A DNA stretch of 38,427 bases from Chersky-806 sp036502405 (GTDB taxonomy: Bacteria > Actinomycetota > Acidimicrobiia > IMCC26256 > JAENVU01): the NCBI GenBank assembly GCA_036502405.1, contig DASXYP010000128.1:1-38427 (forward strand). Direction: 5' to 3'. Both the position numbers and the translations under genes were made by a program. The notes beneath the pieces were generated by a model. It had not been told where the DNA came from, did no database searches, and saw nothing but the letters and a program-made list of their open reading frames with translations. Shown piece by piece: positions 30,853 through 38,427 of this stretch (positions are counted from its first letter, which is position 1; each line of letters opens with the position of its first letter).

Positions 30853-32892
30853 ATGACCCAGACGAACCCCGAAGTCACGGCCGAACAGGCCTATCTCGAC
30901 CACGCGCAGGCCTGCCTGAAGGCCATGCGCGCCCGTGCCGCGCGCAACGTCGAGATCGGGGCCCGCCGGGCCCGGGAGGAGCCGAGCGTCGACACGTCCC
31001 TGCTGCTCGAGGAGCTCGAGCGGCGCCTGGCGTCCCTCGCGGACTCCCCGGTGGCCCTCGCGTTCGGCCGCCTCGACGAGGACCGCGGCGATCGCTACTA
31101 CGTCGGGCGTCGGCACGTCGAGGACGCCCAGGGTGACGCGGTGGTCGTCGACTGGCGGGCCGCGGTCTCGGTCCCGTTCTACCGGGCGACGTGGGCCGAC
31201 CCGATGGGCGTCGAGCGCCGCCGCCGGTTCGCGCTCGACGGTCCGGAGCTCGTCGGTCTCTTCGACGAGGACTTCGCCGATCCCGACGCCGAGGGAGCCG
31301 GCGGCGGCGGCGGCGTCCCCGATCCCTTGCTGGCCGAGCTCGAGCGGGCGCGCACCGGTGAGATGCGCGACATCGTCGCGACGATCCAGGCCGAGCAGGA
31401 CGAGGTGATCCGGGCGCCGCTCGGCGAGTGCCTCGTCGTGCAGGGCGGACCAGGCACCGGGAAGACCGCGGTCGGGCTCCACCGCGCCGCATTCCTCCTC
31501 TACGAGCACCGGGCGCGGTTCGAACGCGAGCGGCTCCTCGTGGTCGGGCCGAATCCGCTCTTCCTCCGCTACATCGCCCAGGTCCTCCCGTCCCTGGGCG
31601 AGACCGCGGTGACCCAGACGACCGTGCCCGGACTGCTGGAGTCCCGGTACCGCATCCGGGCCACGGAGCCGGACGCGGTCGCGACGCTCAAGGGCGACGC
31701 GCGGATGGCGGACCTCATCGGACGCACCGCGCGTGCGGGGCTGGCCGTCGAGGTGTCGGAGCCGATCGGGCTGAGCGTCCTCGGCACGAGGCTGCGCCTC
31801 CCGGCCGCCGACGTGCAGGCGGTGCTCGACGGCGTGCACGCGCGGGGCCTCCCGTTGCGGGCCGGTCGGGAGCAGCTCCACCGGCGGCTCTCGGTGCTCG
31901 CCCTCAACCGGTTCACCGAGCTGCGGCCGTCGGTCGACGAGTCGGACGTCACCGCGGCGCTGCGCGAAGGCAAGGAGCTGTCCGCCGCGGTGCAGCGGCT
32001 CTGGCCGGTGCCGAGCGCTCCGGTCCTCGTGCGACGGGTGCTCGGGAACCGCCGCGCGCTCGCGACCGCGGCGGCGGGCCTGCTCGACCCGGGTGAGCAG
32101 ACGTTGCTCCACCGGCAGGCGGCGGCCAAGCAGGCCGAGGAGCGCTGGACCCGGGCCGATCTCGCGCTGCTCGACGAAGCCGAGTCCGTCGTGGGCGGCC
32201 CGCCGAGGACGTTCGGCCACGTCGTGGTCGACGAGGCGCAGGACCACTCGGCGATGGAGCTGCGGATGCTCGGCCGCCGGAGCCCGAGCCGCTCGATGAC
32301 GATCCTGGGCGACCTCGCGCAGGCGACGGGGACGGGTGCCCAGTCGCGCTGGGCGGATGCGCTCGTGTCTCTCGGCGCCGCCGACGGACGGGTCGCGGAG
32401 CTCGAGCTCGGCTACCGCGTGCCCGCGCCGGTGCTGGAGCTCGCGAACCGGTTGCTGCCTCTCGCCGCGCCCGGGGTGCGCCCCAGCCGGTCCGTGCGCG
32501 CCACGGGCGAGCCTCCTTCAGTAGCGCGGTGCGCGACGCCCGCCGAGATGCCGGCCGCCGTCCTCGTGGCGGTGTCGGAGGCTCGCAGCCAGGAGCGCTC
32601 GGTCGGCGTCGTGGCGCCGGACACGCACCTCGACGCGATCGCGGGTGCGCTGCGGGCCGGGGACGTCGACTTCGCGGACGGCCGGAAGGTCGCCGGGTTG
32701 AGCGACGCGGTCACGCTCGTCCCGCCCGAGTCGGCCAAGGGCCTCGAGTTCGACGCGGTGGTCGTGGTCGAGCCGGCCGAGATCGCGGCGATCGGCGAGC
32801 ACGGCCTGCGCCTCCTCTACATCGCGCTGACCCGGGCGGTCCGCACCCTGACCCTGGTCCACGTCGCGGATCTCCCCGCGCCCCTCCGCTGA
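30853..32892 (+). CDS. helD: HelD-type UvrD-like helicase (RNA polymerase recycling factor family)
   Basis: A 679-residue superfamily 1 ATPase. The N-terminus is a helical hairpin (TAEQAYLDHAQACLKAMRAR), as in HelD proteins, where it enters the RNA polymerase channel. Walker A is GGPGTGKTAVGLHRAAFLLY (about residue 198), the DEAQ box VVDEAQDHSAMELRML (about 459), then LELGYRVPAPVLELANRLLP, PPESAKGLEFDAVVVVEP and LLYIALTRAV. In actinobacteria, HelD (HelR) releases stalled or rifampicin-bound RNA polymerase; rifampicin resistance is possible here but not shown. I chose the ATG at 30853, which matches the family N-terminus; an in-frame GTG at 30793 would add 20 Arg-rich residues. I do not see the rifamycin-associated element known from Streptomyces. 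Confidence 0.92.
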   Translation: MTQTNPEVTAEQAYLDHAQACLKAMRARAARNVEIGARRAREEPSVDTSLLLEELERRLASLADSPVALAFGRLDEDRGDRYYVGRRHVEDAQGDAVVVDWRAAVSVPFYRATWADPMGVERRRRFALDGPELVGLFDEDFADPDAEGAGGGGGVPDPLLAELERARTGEMRDIVATIQAEQDEVIRAPLGECLVVQGGPGTGKTAVGLHRAAFLLYEHRARFERERLLVVGPNPLFLRYIAQVLPSLGETAVTQTTVPGLLESRYRIRATEPDAVATLKGDARMADLIGRTARAGLAVEVSEPIGLSVLGTRLRLPAADVQAVLDGVHARGLPLRAGREQLHRRLSVLALNRFTELRPSVDESDVTAALREGKELSAAVQRLWPVPSAPVLVRRVLGNRRALATAAAGLLDPGEQTLLHRQAAAKQAEERWTRADLALLDEAESVVGGPPRTFGHVVVDEAQDHSAMELRMLGRRSPSRSMTILGDLAQATGTGAQSRWADALVSLGAADGRVAELELGYRVPAPVLELANRLLPLAAPGVRPSRSVRATGEPPSVARCATPAEMPAAVLVAVSEARSQERSVGVVAPDTHLDAIAGALRAGDVDFADGRKVAGLSDAVTLVPPESAKGLEFDAVVVVEPAEIAAIGEHGLRLLYIALTRAVRTLTLVHVADLPAPLR

Positions 32893-32905
32893 CGCCGCCC
32901 GCCGC

Positions 32906-32944
32906 TTGTCCCAGCGTTGGTCAGGATGACCCATGTTCGGACAA
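32906..32944. terminator. Nested inverted repeat between convergent helD and SWIM genes
   Basis: The outer arms are TTGTCC (32906-32911) and GGACAA (32939-32944). The inner arms are GGTCA (32919-32923) and TGACC (32927-32931). It lies in the 83-base convergent gap and may end both transcripts. There is no U-tract. Confidence 0.4.
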
Positions 32945-32975
32945 TCGGCAGACGAGGCGTCGCGACCGGGGTGGG

Positions 32976-33785
32976 TCAGCGGGCGGGGACGTCGAAGGGC
33001 GGGGGCGAGATGGTGACCGCGCGCACGAGGACGTCGCCGACGCTGACCGGTTGCGCGGTGAACGCGGCGAGGAGGCGATCGGCGAGCGCGTCGATCTCGG
33101 CCGGCGCGGCCTCGGCGGCGTTCGCGGTCGGCTGGCCGAGCCACCGGAGATGCATGGCCTCCGTGGTCCGGATGCGCTTGGCCGCGACCAGCGCGAGCGC
33201 GACGACGTGCTTGCAGGTCCCGCGCCGGTGCTCGGCCGCGTACGGGCAGTCGCAGCTCCAGCGGACCTTGGTGACCTGCTCCGGCGCAGGCCGTTGGGGC
33301 ACGGTGAGCTCGACCCGGTACCGCTGGTCGCCCGAGCCCCGCACGCGCCCGCGGATCCGGCCCGCGCTGACGCGCAGCTCGGACACCCGGTTGCGCTTGG
33401 CGTACCCGGTGCCCCGCCCGAGCACCGCCGCGGACGTGTGCCGGAGCACCGCCTCCTGGAGCGAGTCGGCGAGGCGCTGTGCACCCTCGCTCGCCGGGGT
33501 GGCGTCGAGAACGGCCTTGGGCTCGTTCGCGGCCGCGTCCGGCGACCGGTTCTTCTTCGCCGAGCGCGAGCGCCGGCGGGAGCGCCGCTTGCGCGGGGTG
33601 CCGTCCGGGGTCGCGTTGGGATCGATGAGGTTCGGGTCGATCAGGTTCGGGTCGCGCCCGGGGTCCCGGTCCCGGTCCGGCCCCGCGTCGATCCGGTTCG
33701 GGTCCACCCGGTTGGGGTCGGGGCGGTCGATCTCGTCCGGCGCCCGGAGGTTCGGGTCGACGTCGGTCTGGAGAGGCTCGTTCAC
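32976..33785 (-). CDS. SWIM zinc-finger protein, partner of the SNF2 helicase
   Basis: A 269-residue protein. The N-terminal 65 residues are a low-complexity Asp/Pro/Asn region with near-repeats DPNRVDPNRID and DPNLIDPNLIDPN, followed by a very basic stretch (RKRRSRRRSRSAKKNR). The SWIM domain is at about residues 180-200: CDCPYAAEHRRGTCKHVVAL, the CxCx(n)CxH zinc ligands. SWIM proteins next to SNF2-type helicases are common in actinobacteria and are thought to bind DNA or protein partners; the exact job is not known. The GTG at 33785 overlaps the TGA of the helicase gene (GTGA), so the two are made together. The repeats and basic tract are unlike the rest of the protein and probably disordered. 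Confidence 0.87.
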   Translation of the reverse strand: MNEPLQTDVDPNLRAPDEIDRPDPNRVDPNRIDAGPDRDRDPGRDPNLIDPNLIDPNATPDGTPRKRRSRRRSRSAKKNRSPDAAANEPKAVLDATPASEGAQRLADSLQEAVLRHTSAAVLGRGTGYAKRNRVSELRVSAGRIRGRVRGSGDQRYRVELTVPQRPAPEQVTKVRWSCDCPYAAEHRRGTCKHVVALALVAAKRIRTTEAMHLRWLGQPTANAAEAAPAEIDALADRLLAAFTAQPVSVGDVLVRAVTISPPPFDVPAR

Positions 33786-36553
33786 ACCAGACCTCCGGCG
33801 CGATCGGCATCGAGCTCGACGAGGGCGGCGAGCGCGGCGTCGTCGAGCTCGCTGATGAGCTGCTCGGGCGACGACGCGACGACGGCCTGCGCCAGGCTGC
33901 GCTTCTGGTCGAGGAGGTCGGCGATCCGCTCCTCGAGCGTGCCCGGGCAGACGAGCGTGTGGACGACCACGCCGCGGGTCTGCCCGATGCGCCACACCCG
34001 GTCCGAGGCCTGGTCCTCGACCGCCGGGTTCCACCACCGGTCGAAGTGGATGACGTGGTTGGCTCGCACCAGGTTGAGGCCGGTCCCGCCGGCCTTGAGC
34101 GAGACGCAGAGCACCGGCGGGCCGCCGTCCTCGCCGAACCGCGCGACGGCCTTGTCCCGGGCGGGCCGCGCCATCTTGCCGTCCAGGTTCTCCACGCCGA
34201 TGTCGAGCTCGGTGCGCAGGTGCTCGGCGACCCGGCGCAGGAACGTCGCGTACTGGCTGAACACGACGACGGCCTCACCCTCGTCGATGATCTCGCGCGT
34301 GAGCTCGACGAGGCGGTCGAGCTTGCCCGACCGGCCCACGAGGTCGCTCGTCCCGTCGTCGTCGGTGATGGTCGCGGGGTGGTTGCAGATCTGCTTGAGC
34401 TTCGTGATGCCGGCGAGCACCTTGCCGCGGCGCTTCATGCCGGTGGCGTCGGCGACGTCGGACTTCATGTCCTCGACGACGGCCTGGTAGAGCGCGGCCT
34501 GCTCGCGGGTGAGGGTGCAGTCGTCCCGGACGATGATGCGCTCGGGCAGCTCGTCGGCGATCCCGGGATCCGTCTTGTGCCGGCGCAGCACGAACGGTGC
34601 GATCCGCTTGCGCAGCGCCGCGAGCGCGTCGGCGCCGGCGGCGGTACCGACGTAGTCGGCGTACCGGCTCTTGAAGGCTGCCTGGGTCCCGAGCAGGCCC
34701 GGGTTCGCCCACGACATGAGGCTCCACAGCTCGCCGAGGTGGTTCTCGACCGGGGTGCCGGTGACGACGAGGCGGTGGGCGCCTTCCAGCTTGCGCGCCG
34801 CCTTCGTGGTCGCGGTGCTCGGGTTCTTGATCGCCTGGGCCTCGTCGAGCACGACCCGGTGCCACCCGATCTCGCGCAGCGGCTCGTCGCGTCGCATGAC
34901 GCCGTAGCTGGTGACCACGACGTCGGCGGTGCCGATGTAGGCCGACGGGTCCTGGCGCGCGGAGCCGTGGTGGAGCACGACGCGCAGCTTGGGCGCGAAC
35001 TGCTCGGCCTCGCGCAGCCAGTTCGAGACGACGGACGTCGGGGCGACGACGAGCGTCGGTGCCTTCGGCTTCTTCCGGCCCGAGAGATCGTGGGCGATGA
35101 TCGCGAGCGCCTGCGCGGTCTTCCCCAGGCCCATGTCGTCGGCGAGGATGCCTCCGAGCCCGTTGGCCTCGAGCCAGGCGAGCCACGCGAGCCCGTCCTC
35201 CTGGTAGTGGCGCAGCGTCGCGGTGATCGTCTTCGGCGTCTTGACCCGTTCCGCGGGCGTCGGCTTGAACTCGCCGGCGAGCGCGCGCCCGACCCAGCCC
35301 GAGACCGCATCGACGTCGACCTCGTCGGCGGTGGCCGCGAGCTCGAGCACGTCGGCGGTCGACGGGTTGCCCTCCGCGACCCGCTTGGTGAACGCGAGCG
35401 TCGCGGCGCGCGTCTCCTCGTCGATGCGGAGCCAGCGCCCGCGCACCGCGACCAGCTCGCCGCGGGCCCGGGCGAGCACCTCGAGCTCCTCGTCGGTCAG
35501 CGGGTCGCCGTCGACGAGCACCTCACCGGTCAGCGCGAGCGTCTTCGCGTCGAGCCCGGAGGACGCGCCGGTGATCGTCACCCGGCGCACCAGCGACGAG
35601 TCGGGGAGCAGCGCCGACGGCAGGTGGACGCTGATGCCGGACGCGTCCAGCGCGCCGATCCCGTCCTCGAGCAGCGCGGCGACCGCGCCCGGGGAGACCA
35701 CGAGCTGGTCGGCCGGGTTCTCCGGCAGCTCGGACCAGGCCCGGCGCGCGATGTCCCACTCGCACGCGAGCAGGGTGACCGCGTCGTGGGGCGACGTCCC
35801 GAGCAGGTCGGCGGTGTCCGGACCCAGCGGCGGGAGGACCACCGACGGGTCGGTCAGCGACTCGAAGCGGGGGAGGAGGAGGAAGTGGCCGTCGAGGTCG
35901 TCCGGCGCGCTCACGTGGAAGCGCAGCCGTGCGCCCGCGCTGGCGCGGGCGGTGACCTGGTCGGCCCAGCGGTGCACGCGGGGCTCGGGCACCGTGCTGT
36001 GGATCGGGGGCGGGCCGAGCCGGGCGCTGGCCAGCTCCGCGACCGCGGTCGCGAACCAGCCGTGCAGCACCTCGTCGGGGTCGCCGTCGGCGACGGCCTG
36101 GGACGCGGCGAACCACACCTTGCCGATCCGTCCGGCCGACTCGATGCTCGGGGCGGGCCGCCAGGACCATGTCCGCTCGGCGGTGTCGGTCGCGAGGTCG
36201 GGGACCAGCTCGCCGAGGGTCGTCAGCTCGACGGCCTCCACGATCAGGGCCGCGACCGCGGTCACGGTGACGTCGACCGTGGGCCGGGTGCGCACGAGCC
36301 AGTCCACGAAGCGCAGCGAGCCGACCACCGGGGCGCCCGTCCACTGGGCCGTGCTGCCGTCGTCGAGCAGGACCGGAACGGGCTGGGCCGCGCCCGCGTC
36401 GATGCCGGCGTCGTCGGTGGGGGCGGCGAGCTGGTCCTCGGTCGGGGCGCAGAGGAAGAGGCGCCCCTCGAGGATGCGCACGGTGAGCGGTGCCGCGGAC
36501 CCCGCGGGGCGGCGGCTTGCGCTTCGGGTGGTCGTGCCGGTGGTGACGGCCAT
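33782..36553 (-). CDS. SNF2-family DEAD-like helicase/ATPase (HelZ-like)
   Basis: A 923-residue protein. Residues 1-about 440 contain the SNF2_N-associated bacterial domain, seen in segments such as LPRFESLTDPSVVLPPLGPD and HLPSALLPDSSLVRRVTITG. The ATPase follows: YQEDGLAWLAWLEANGLGGI, DDMGLGKTAQALAII (about residue 471), DEAQAIKNPST (about 568), VTGTPVENHLGELWSLMSW, VVVFSQYATFLRRV and SLKAGGTGLNLVRANHVIHF, with FDRWWNPAVEDQASDRVWRI. This matches the bacterial Swi2/Snf2 group typified by HelZ of mycobacteria. It remodels or translocates on double-stranded DNA; its partner here is the coupled SWIM protein. I chose the ATG at 36553; the longer frame to 36652 starts in an Arg-rich, non-conserved stretch. 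Confidence 0.94.
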   Translation of the reverse strand: MAVTTGTTTRSASRRPAGSAAPLTVRILEGRLFLCAPTEDQLAAPTDDAGIDAGAAQPVPVLLDDGSTAQWTGAPVVGSLRFVDWLVRTRPTVDVTVTAVAALIVEAVELTTLGELVPDLATDTAERTWSWRPAPSIESAGRIGKVWFAASQAVADGDPDEVLHGWFATAVAELASARLGPPPIHSTVPEPRVHRWADQVTARASAGARLRFHVSAPDDLDGHFLLLPRFESLTDPSVVLPPLGPDTADLLGTSPHDAVTLLACEWDIARRAWSELPENPADQLVVSPGAVAALLEDGIGALDASGISVHLPSALLPDSSLVRRVTITGASSGLDAKTLALTGEVLVDGDPLTDEELEVLARARGELVAVRGRWLRIDEETRAATLAFTKRVAEGNPSTADVLELAATADEVDVDAVSGWVGRALAGEFKPTPAERVKTPKTITATLRHYQEDGLAWLAWLEANGLGGILADDMGLGKTAQALAIIAHDLSGRKKPKAPTLVVAPTSVVSNWLREAEQFAPKLRVVLHHGSARQDPSAYIGTADVVVTSYGVMRRDEPLREIGWHRVVLDEAQAIKNPSTATTKAARKLEGAHRLVVTGTPVENHLGELWSLMSWANPGLLGTQAAFKSRYADYVGTAAGADALAALRKRIAPFVLRRHKTDPGIADELPERIIVRDDCTLTREQAALYQAVVEDMKSDVADATGMKRRGKVLAGITKLKQICNHPATITDDDGTSDLVGRSGKLDRLVELTREIIDEGEAVVVFSQYATFLRRVAEHLRTELDIGVENLDGKMARPARDKAVARFGEDGGPPVLCVSLKAGGTGLNLVRANHVIHFDRWWNPAVEDQASDRVWRIGQTRGVVVHTLVCPGTLEERIADLLDQKRSLAQAVVASSPEQLISELDDAALAALVELDADRAGGLV

Positions 36554-36839
36554 ACGTCCTGTCTCGGATGTCCGGGCCAGTGGGAGCGTGCCCCCAGAGG
36601 GTCTGCGCGACGCAGGCGCCGCACGTGCACCGCGGCCTCCGGGGGGAGTCACCGGGATGCTGGTCCGACCAGGACCAGTGATCAGTCGGTCGTTGACGCC
36701 GGCGCCGGGTGCCTACGAACCCGTTCGGCGTCCCACCAGGGTATCACCGGTCCGCCCCGGGTGGTTCGACCGGACCCCGTCGGCCCCGCGCGGAGAAGGG
36801 TCGACGGGGTCCGGGATGCTCGGGTGACGGGCCCGGCGC
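36554..36839. promoter_or_regulatory. Divergent regulatory region with two inverted repeats
   Basis: This gap between the SNF2 and methyltransferase genes holds no gene. It has CTGGTCC-N5-GGACCAG at 36660-36678, a possible operator. It also has a strong hairpin with 13-base arms CCGGACCCCGTCG (36770-36782) and CGACGGGGTCCGG (36802-36814) around 19 bases. The second lies 26 bases before the methyltransferase -10 hexamer. Confidence 0.55.
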
Positions 36840-36845
36840 CAGAAT
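36840..36845 (+). promoter_or_regulatory. Leaderless-type -10 hexamer of the methyltransferase gene
   Basis: CAGAAT is followed by 6 bases and then the ATG at 36852. Confidence 0.55.
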
Positions 36846-36851
36846 CCCGTG

Positions 36852-37475
36852 ATGGCCGAACCCGGTTTCCCGCCCGGCTTCTTCGACCGGAGCGATCCGG
36901 GCCCCGATGCGGACTTCTACGCGCCGACCCGGCTCGTCACCCACATCGACGAGGCGGCGATCGAGGCGGTCGGGAAGCTGTACGAGGAGCTCGAGATCGT
37001 CGGGGACGTGCTCGACCTCATGGGCTCCTGGATCTCCCACTTCCGGCGCGCTCCCGAGCGGCTCACCGTGCTCGGCATGAATGCCGCGGAGCTGGCCGCC
37101 AACCCTGCGGCGCGGGCGACCGTCCTTCACGACCTCAATGCGACGCCGACGCTCCCGTTCCCCGACGACGCCTTCGACGCCGCCGTGTGCTGCGTCTCGG
37201 TCGACTACCTGGTCCGGCCGATCGAGGTGTTCGCGGACGTGGCGCGCGTCGTGCGAGCGGGCGGCGTGTTCGTGTGCACGTTCTCGAACCGCTGCTTCCC
37301 GTCGAAGGCCATCCGGGGCTGGTTGTACGCGAGCGACGAGCAGCACGGCGAGATCGTCGCCGAGTACTTCCGGCGCGGCGGAGGTTGGGGCGAGCCGGTG
37401 ATCGCGCGCCGCACACCGCCGGGCCACCGCGGCGACCCGCTGTTCGCGGTGTGGGCCTTCCGGACCGCGGGGTGA
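36852..37475 (+). CDS. SAM-dependent methyltransferase, class I
   Basis: A 207-residue class I methyltransferase (UbiE/Methyltransf_11 type). LYEELEIVGDVLDLMGSWIS carries strand 1, with a changed glycine loop (DLMGSWISHF in place of DxGxGxG). RLTVLGMNAAELAANP is strand 2, DDAFDAAVCCVSVDYLVRPI is the strand-4 region, and RVVRAGGVFVCTFSNRCFP is strand 5. The short N-terminus begins GFPPGFFDRSDPGPDADFYA, a segment found in similar actinobacterial and cyanobacterial proteins. The loss of the standard glycine loop is normal for this subgroup. The substrate is unknown. The ATG at 36852 is favoured over the GTG just before it by the 6-base spacing to CAGAAT. Confidence 0.85.
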   Translation: MAEPGFPPGFFDRSDPGPDADFYAPTRLVTHIDEAAIEAVGKLYEELEIVGDVLDLMGSWISHFRRAPERLTVLGMNAAELAANPAARATVLHDLNATPTLPFPDDAFDAAVCCVSVDYLVRPIEVFADVARVVRAGGVFVCTFSNRCFPSKAIRGWLYASDEQHGEIVAEYFRRGGGWGEPVIARRTPPGHRGDPLFAVWAFRTAG

Positions 37476-37510
37476 CGCTCGGAGTGGTGGCGGCGCGCGC
37501 GGTCGGCTGC

Positions 37511-37516
37511 GAGACT
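37511..37516 (+). promoter_or_regulatory. Leaderless-type -10 hexamer of the 62-residue membrane protein gene
   Basis: GAGACT is followed by 6 bases and then the ATG at 37523. Confidence 0.4.
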
Positions 37517-37522
37517 GCCGTG

Positions 37523-37711
37523 ATGGACCCCGAGATGCAGGCCAAGGCCGACGCGGACGCCGCCGCCTTCGAGCGCGACATCGAGCTCCTCGAGCACGAG
37601 GCGGCGAAGGCGGGGAAGTCGCTCGCCCGCACGCTCGGCCCGCCGCTCGCGGCCGTGCTGCTCCTCATGGTCGTGGCCTGGGTGCTCGGCCGCCGCTCCC
37701 GCAACCGCTGA
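37523..37711 (+). CDS. Tiny membrane protein (62 residues), unknown function
   Basis: Residues 1-36 are helical and charged (MDPEMQAKADADAAAFERDI, then ELLEHEAAKAGKSLARTLG). Residues about 38-55 are hydrophobic (PPLAAVLLLMVVAWVLG), followed by the basic end RRSRNR. This is a likely single-pass protein with an amphipathic helix. No family is recognised. The ATG has a GAGACT hexamer at the leaderless spacing, which is the main support beyond the plausible protein. It lies 47 bases after the methyltransferase stop and is followed by a nested palindrome. Confidence 0.65.
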   Translation: MDPEMQAKADADAAAFERDIELLEHEAAKAGKSLARTLGPPLAAVLLLMVVAWVLGRRSRNR

Positions 37712-37747
37712 CCCATGCGCGACTCCGCGGGTCGCGGCTCCCGGCTC

Positions 37748-37797
37748 GTTTCGGGGCGCGTGGCCGTCGCCAGGGCGACGGTGAGACGCCCCGAAAC
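37748..37797. terminator. Nested palindrome between convergent genes
   Basis: The outer arms GTTTCGGGGCG (37748-37758) and CGCCCCGAAAC (37087 offset: 37787-37797) are perfect. The inner arms CCGTCGCC (37764-37771) and GGCGACGG (37774-37781) surround AG. CCGGCTC occurs directly on both sides (37741-37747 and 37797-37803). It lies between the convergent small membrane protein and ABC ATPase genes and could end both transcripts. Confidence 0.6.
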
Positions 37798-37815
37798 CGG
37801 CTCGGCGGGTCGGGC

Positions 37816-38427
37816 TCAGGCGGGGTCGGGGTCGTGGTCGTCGGGGTGACGTGAGGTGCGCAGCGCGCGGTAGACCGCGTCGGGCGTGAGCGTGCCCAGC
37901 GAGCGCGGGCCGTCGAACACCGCGACGAAGCCGTCGTCGGAGAGCAGGATCGCCGCGAGCGCCTCTTCGAGCGATCGACCCACGTCGACCACGACGATCG
38001 GCTGCGCCCGCTCGCCGACCAAGCCGTCGCCGGACGCGTGGCGCTGCCGGAGCGCCCGGATCCCGCCGGCCTCGGGCGGCAGCACCGCGTAGGTCGTGCC
38101 CGCCCGTTCCATCGCCGCACGCGCGTCAGAGAGCGACGCGGTCGCCTCGACGACCGGCGGGTGGTCGAGCTCGTCGTCGGTGATCGGCATCACCTTCAGG
38201 CGCTTCAGGCCCCGGTCCGAGCCGACGAAGTCGGCCACGAAGTCGTTCGCCGGGTTGCCGAGCACCTCCGCGGGCACGTCGTACTGCGAGAGGACACCGC
38301 CGAGCTCCAGGATCGCGATGCGGTCGCCCATCTTCACCGCCTCGTCGATGTCGTGGGTGACGAAGACGATGGTCTTGGCGATCTCGCGCTGGATGCGCAG
38401 GAACTCGTCCTGCAGCCGGGCGCGCGT
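37816..38427 (-). CDS. Partial: ABC transporter ATPase, OpuCA/ProV-like, C-terminal part with CBS domain
   Basis: An open frame of 203 residues enters from the right edge, so the N-terminus, Walker A and signature motif are missing. The visible part starts in the ATPase core after the signature: LQDEFLRIQREIAKTIVFVT, then HDIDEAVKMGDRIAIL with the H-loop histidine. LGGVLSQYDVPAEVLGNPAN and DFVADFVGSDRGLKRLKVMP are hallmarks of the betaine/choline/proline (OpuCA, ProV) group. A CBS pair follows (ATASLSDARAAMERAGTTYA, and GRSLEEALAAILLSDDGFVA), which in this group senses ionic strength. It probably energises uptake of an osmoprotectant; the permease and binding-protein genes would lie beyond the window. 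Confidence 0.9.
   Translation of the reverse strand, partial: TRARLQDEFLRIQREIAKTIVFVTHDIDEAVKMGDRIAILELGGVLSQYDVPAEVLGNPANDFVADFVGSDRGLKRLKVMPITDDELDHPPVVEATASLSDARAAMERAGTTYAVLPPEAGGIRALRQRHASGDGLVGERAQPIVVVDVGRSLEEALAAILLSDDGFVAVFDGPRSLGTLTPDAVYRALRTSRHPDDHDPDPA

Noticed and set aside
36761..36775. GGTTCGACC as the T-loop of a tRNA
   Set aside because: No acceptor, anticodon or D stems can be drawn around it.
33959..37711. A 1250-residue + strand frame
   Set aside because: It is a shadow of the SNF2 gene. Only its last 62 codons (from 37523) are supported, as a separate small gene.

Overview
The window is very GC-rich (roughly 70% or more by eye) and densely coded on both strands. The gene set suggests an actinobacterium, possibly of the Acidimicrobiia type: a long Lhr helicase, a HelD-type helicase, an SNF2/SWIM gene pair, LtrA, DUF2277, DUF6131, RsbU/RsbW/STAS-like signalling proteins and many GTG starts. 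No rRNA, tRNA, CRISPR array, phage, plasmid or transposase gene was seen. It reads as chromosomal DNA, and the genus cannot be told from the sequence alone.

Layout. At 1-2902 (minus) a DUF6807 gene is translationally coupled to a large two-part protein (DUF2264-like region plus glycosyltransferase-like region) that runs off the left edge. At 2981-4616 are a folate cyclo-ligase-like gene and a TauD dioxygenase. At 4725-6857 is a compact cluster of stress-type genes: a Rho_N-type small protein, a small membrane protein, two hemerythrin-domain proteins and a DUF6131 protein. Most have upstream matches to GTTT-N15/16-GGGTA, the pattern of actinobacterial SigB/SigF promoters. At 6879-11487 are a secreted clan-A glycosidase, then a STAS protein facing a DUF2277 - PP2C phosphatase - RsbW-like kinase operon, with an array of 90-bp palindromic repeats between them. 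These sit a few kb from the stress-type genes, so they could be the switch that controls them. At 11544-19238 are a DHA2 efflux pump, a MmcQ/YjbR protein, an unknown membrane protein and Lhr. At 19325-25983 are small proteins, TrmO, a GH63 mannosylglycerate hydrolase-like enzyme, an FAD monooxygenase, an SRPBCC protein, and a DUF2461 - phosphoesterase pair. At 26165-30643 are a 61-bp repeat array, a VOC protein, LtrA, a PQQ-type sugar dehydrogenase lipoprotein and an HtrA protease. At 30853-37711 are HelD, the SNF2/SWIM pair, a methyltransferase and a tiny membrane protein. The right edge cuts an OpuCA/ProV-like ABC ATPase.

Three things stand out beyond the genes. First, at least eleven genes have a hexamer of form nAnnnT ending exactly 6 or 7 bases before the start codon, as expected of leaderless transcripts; one of them appears to start with ATC. 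Second, a 61-bp palindromic repeat occurs at two distant sites, each time in the same orientation just after a stop codon. Third, a separate 90-bp palindromic tandem array fills the convergent gap between the STAS and RsbW-like genes. None of this amounts to a recognisable new defence or mobile system. The repeats, the leaderless promoter grammar and the DUF2264-glycosyltransferase fusion are the best candidates for something undescribed.
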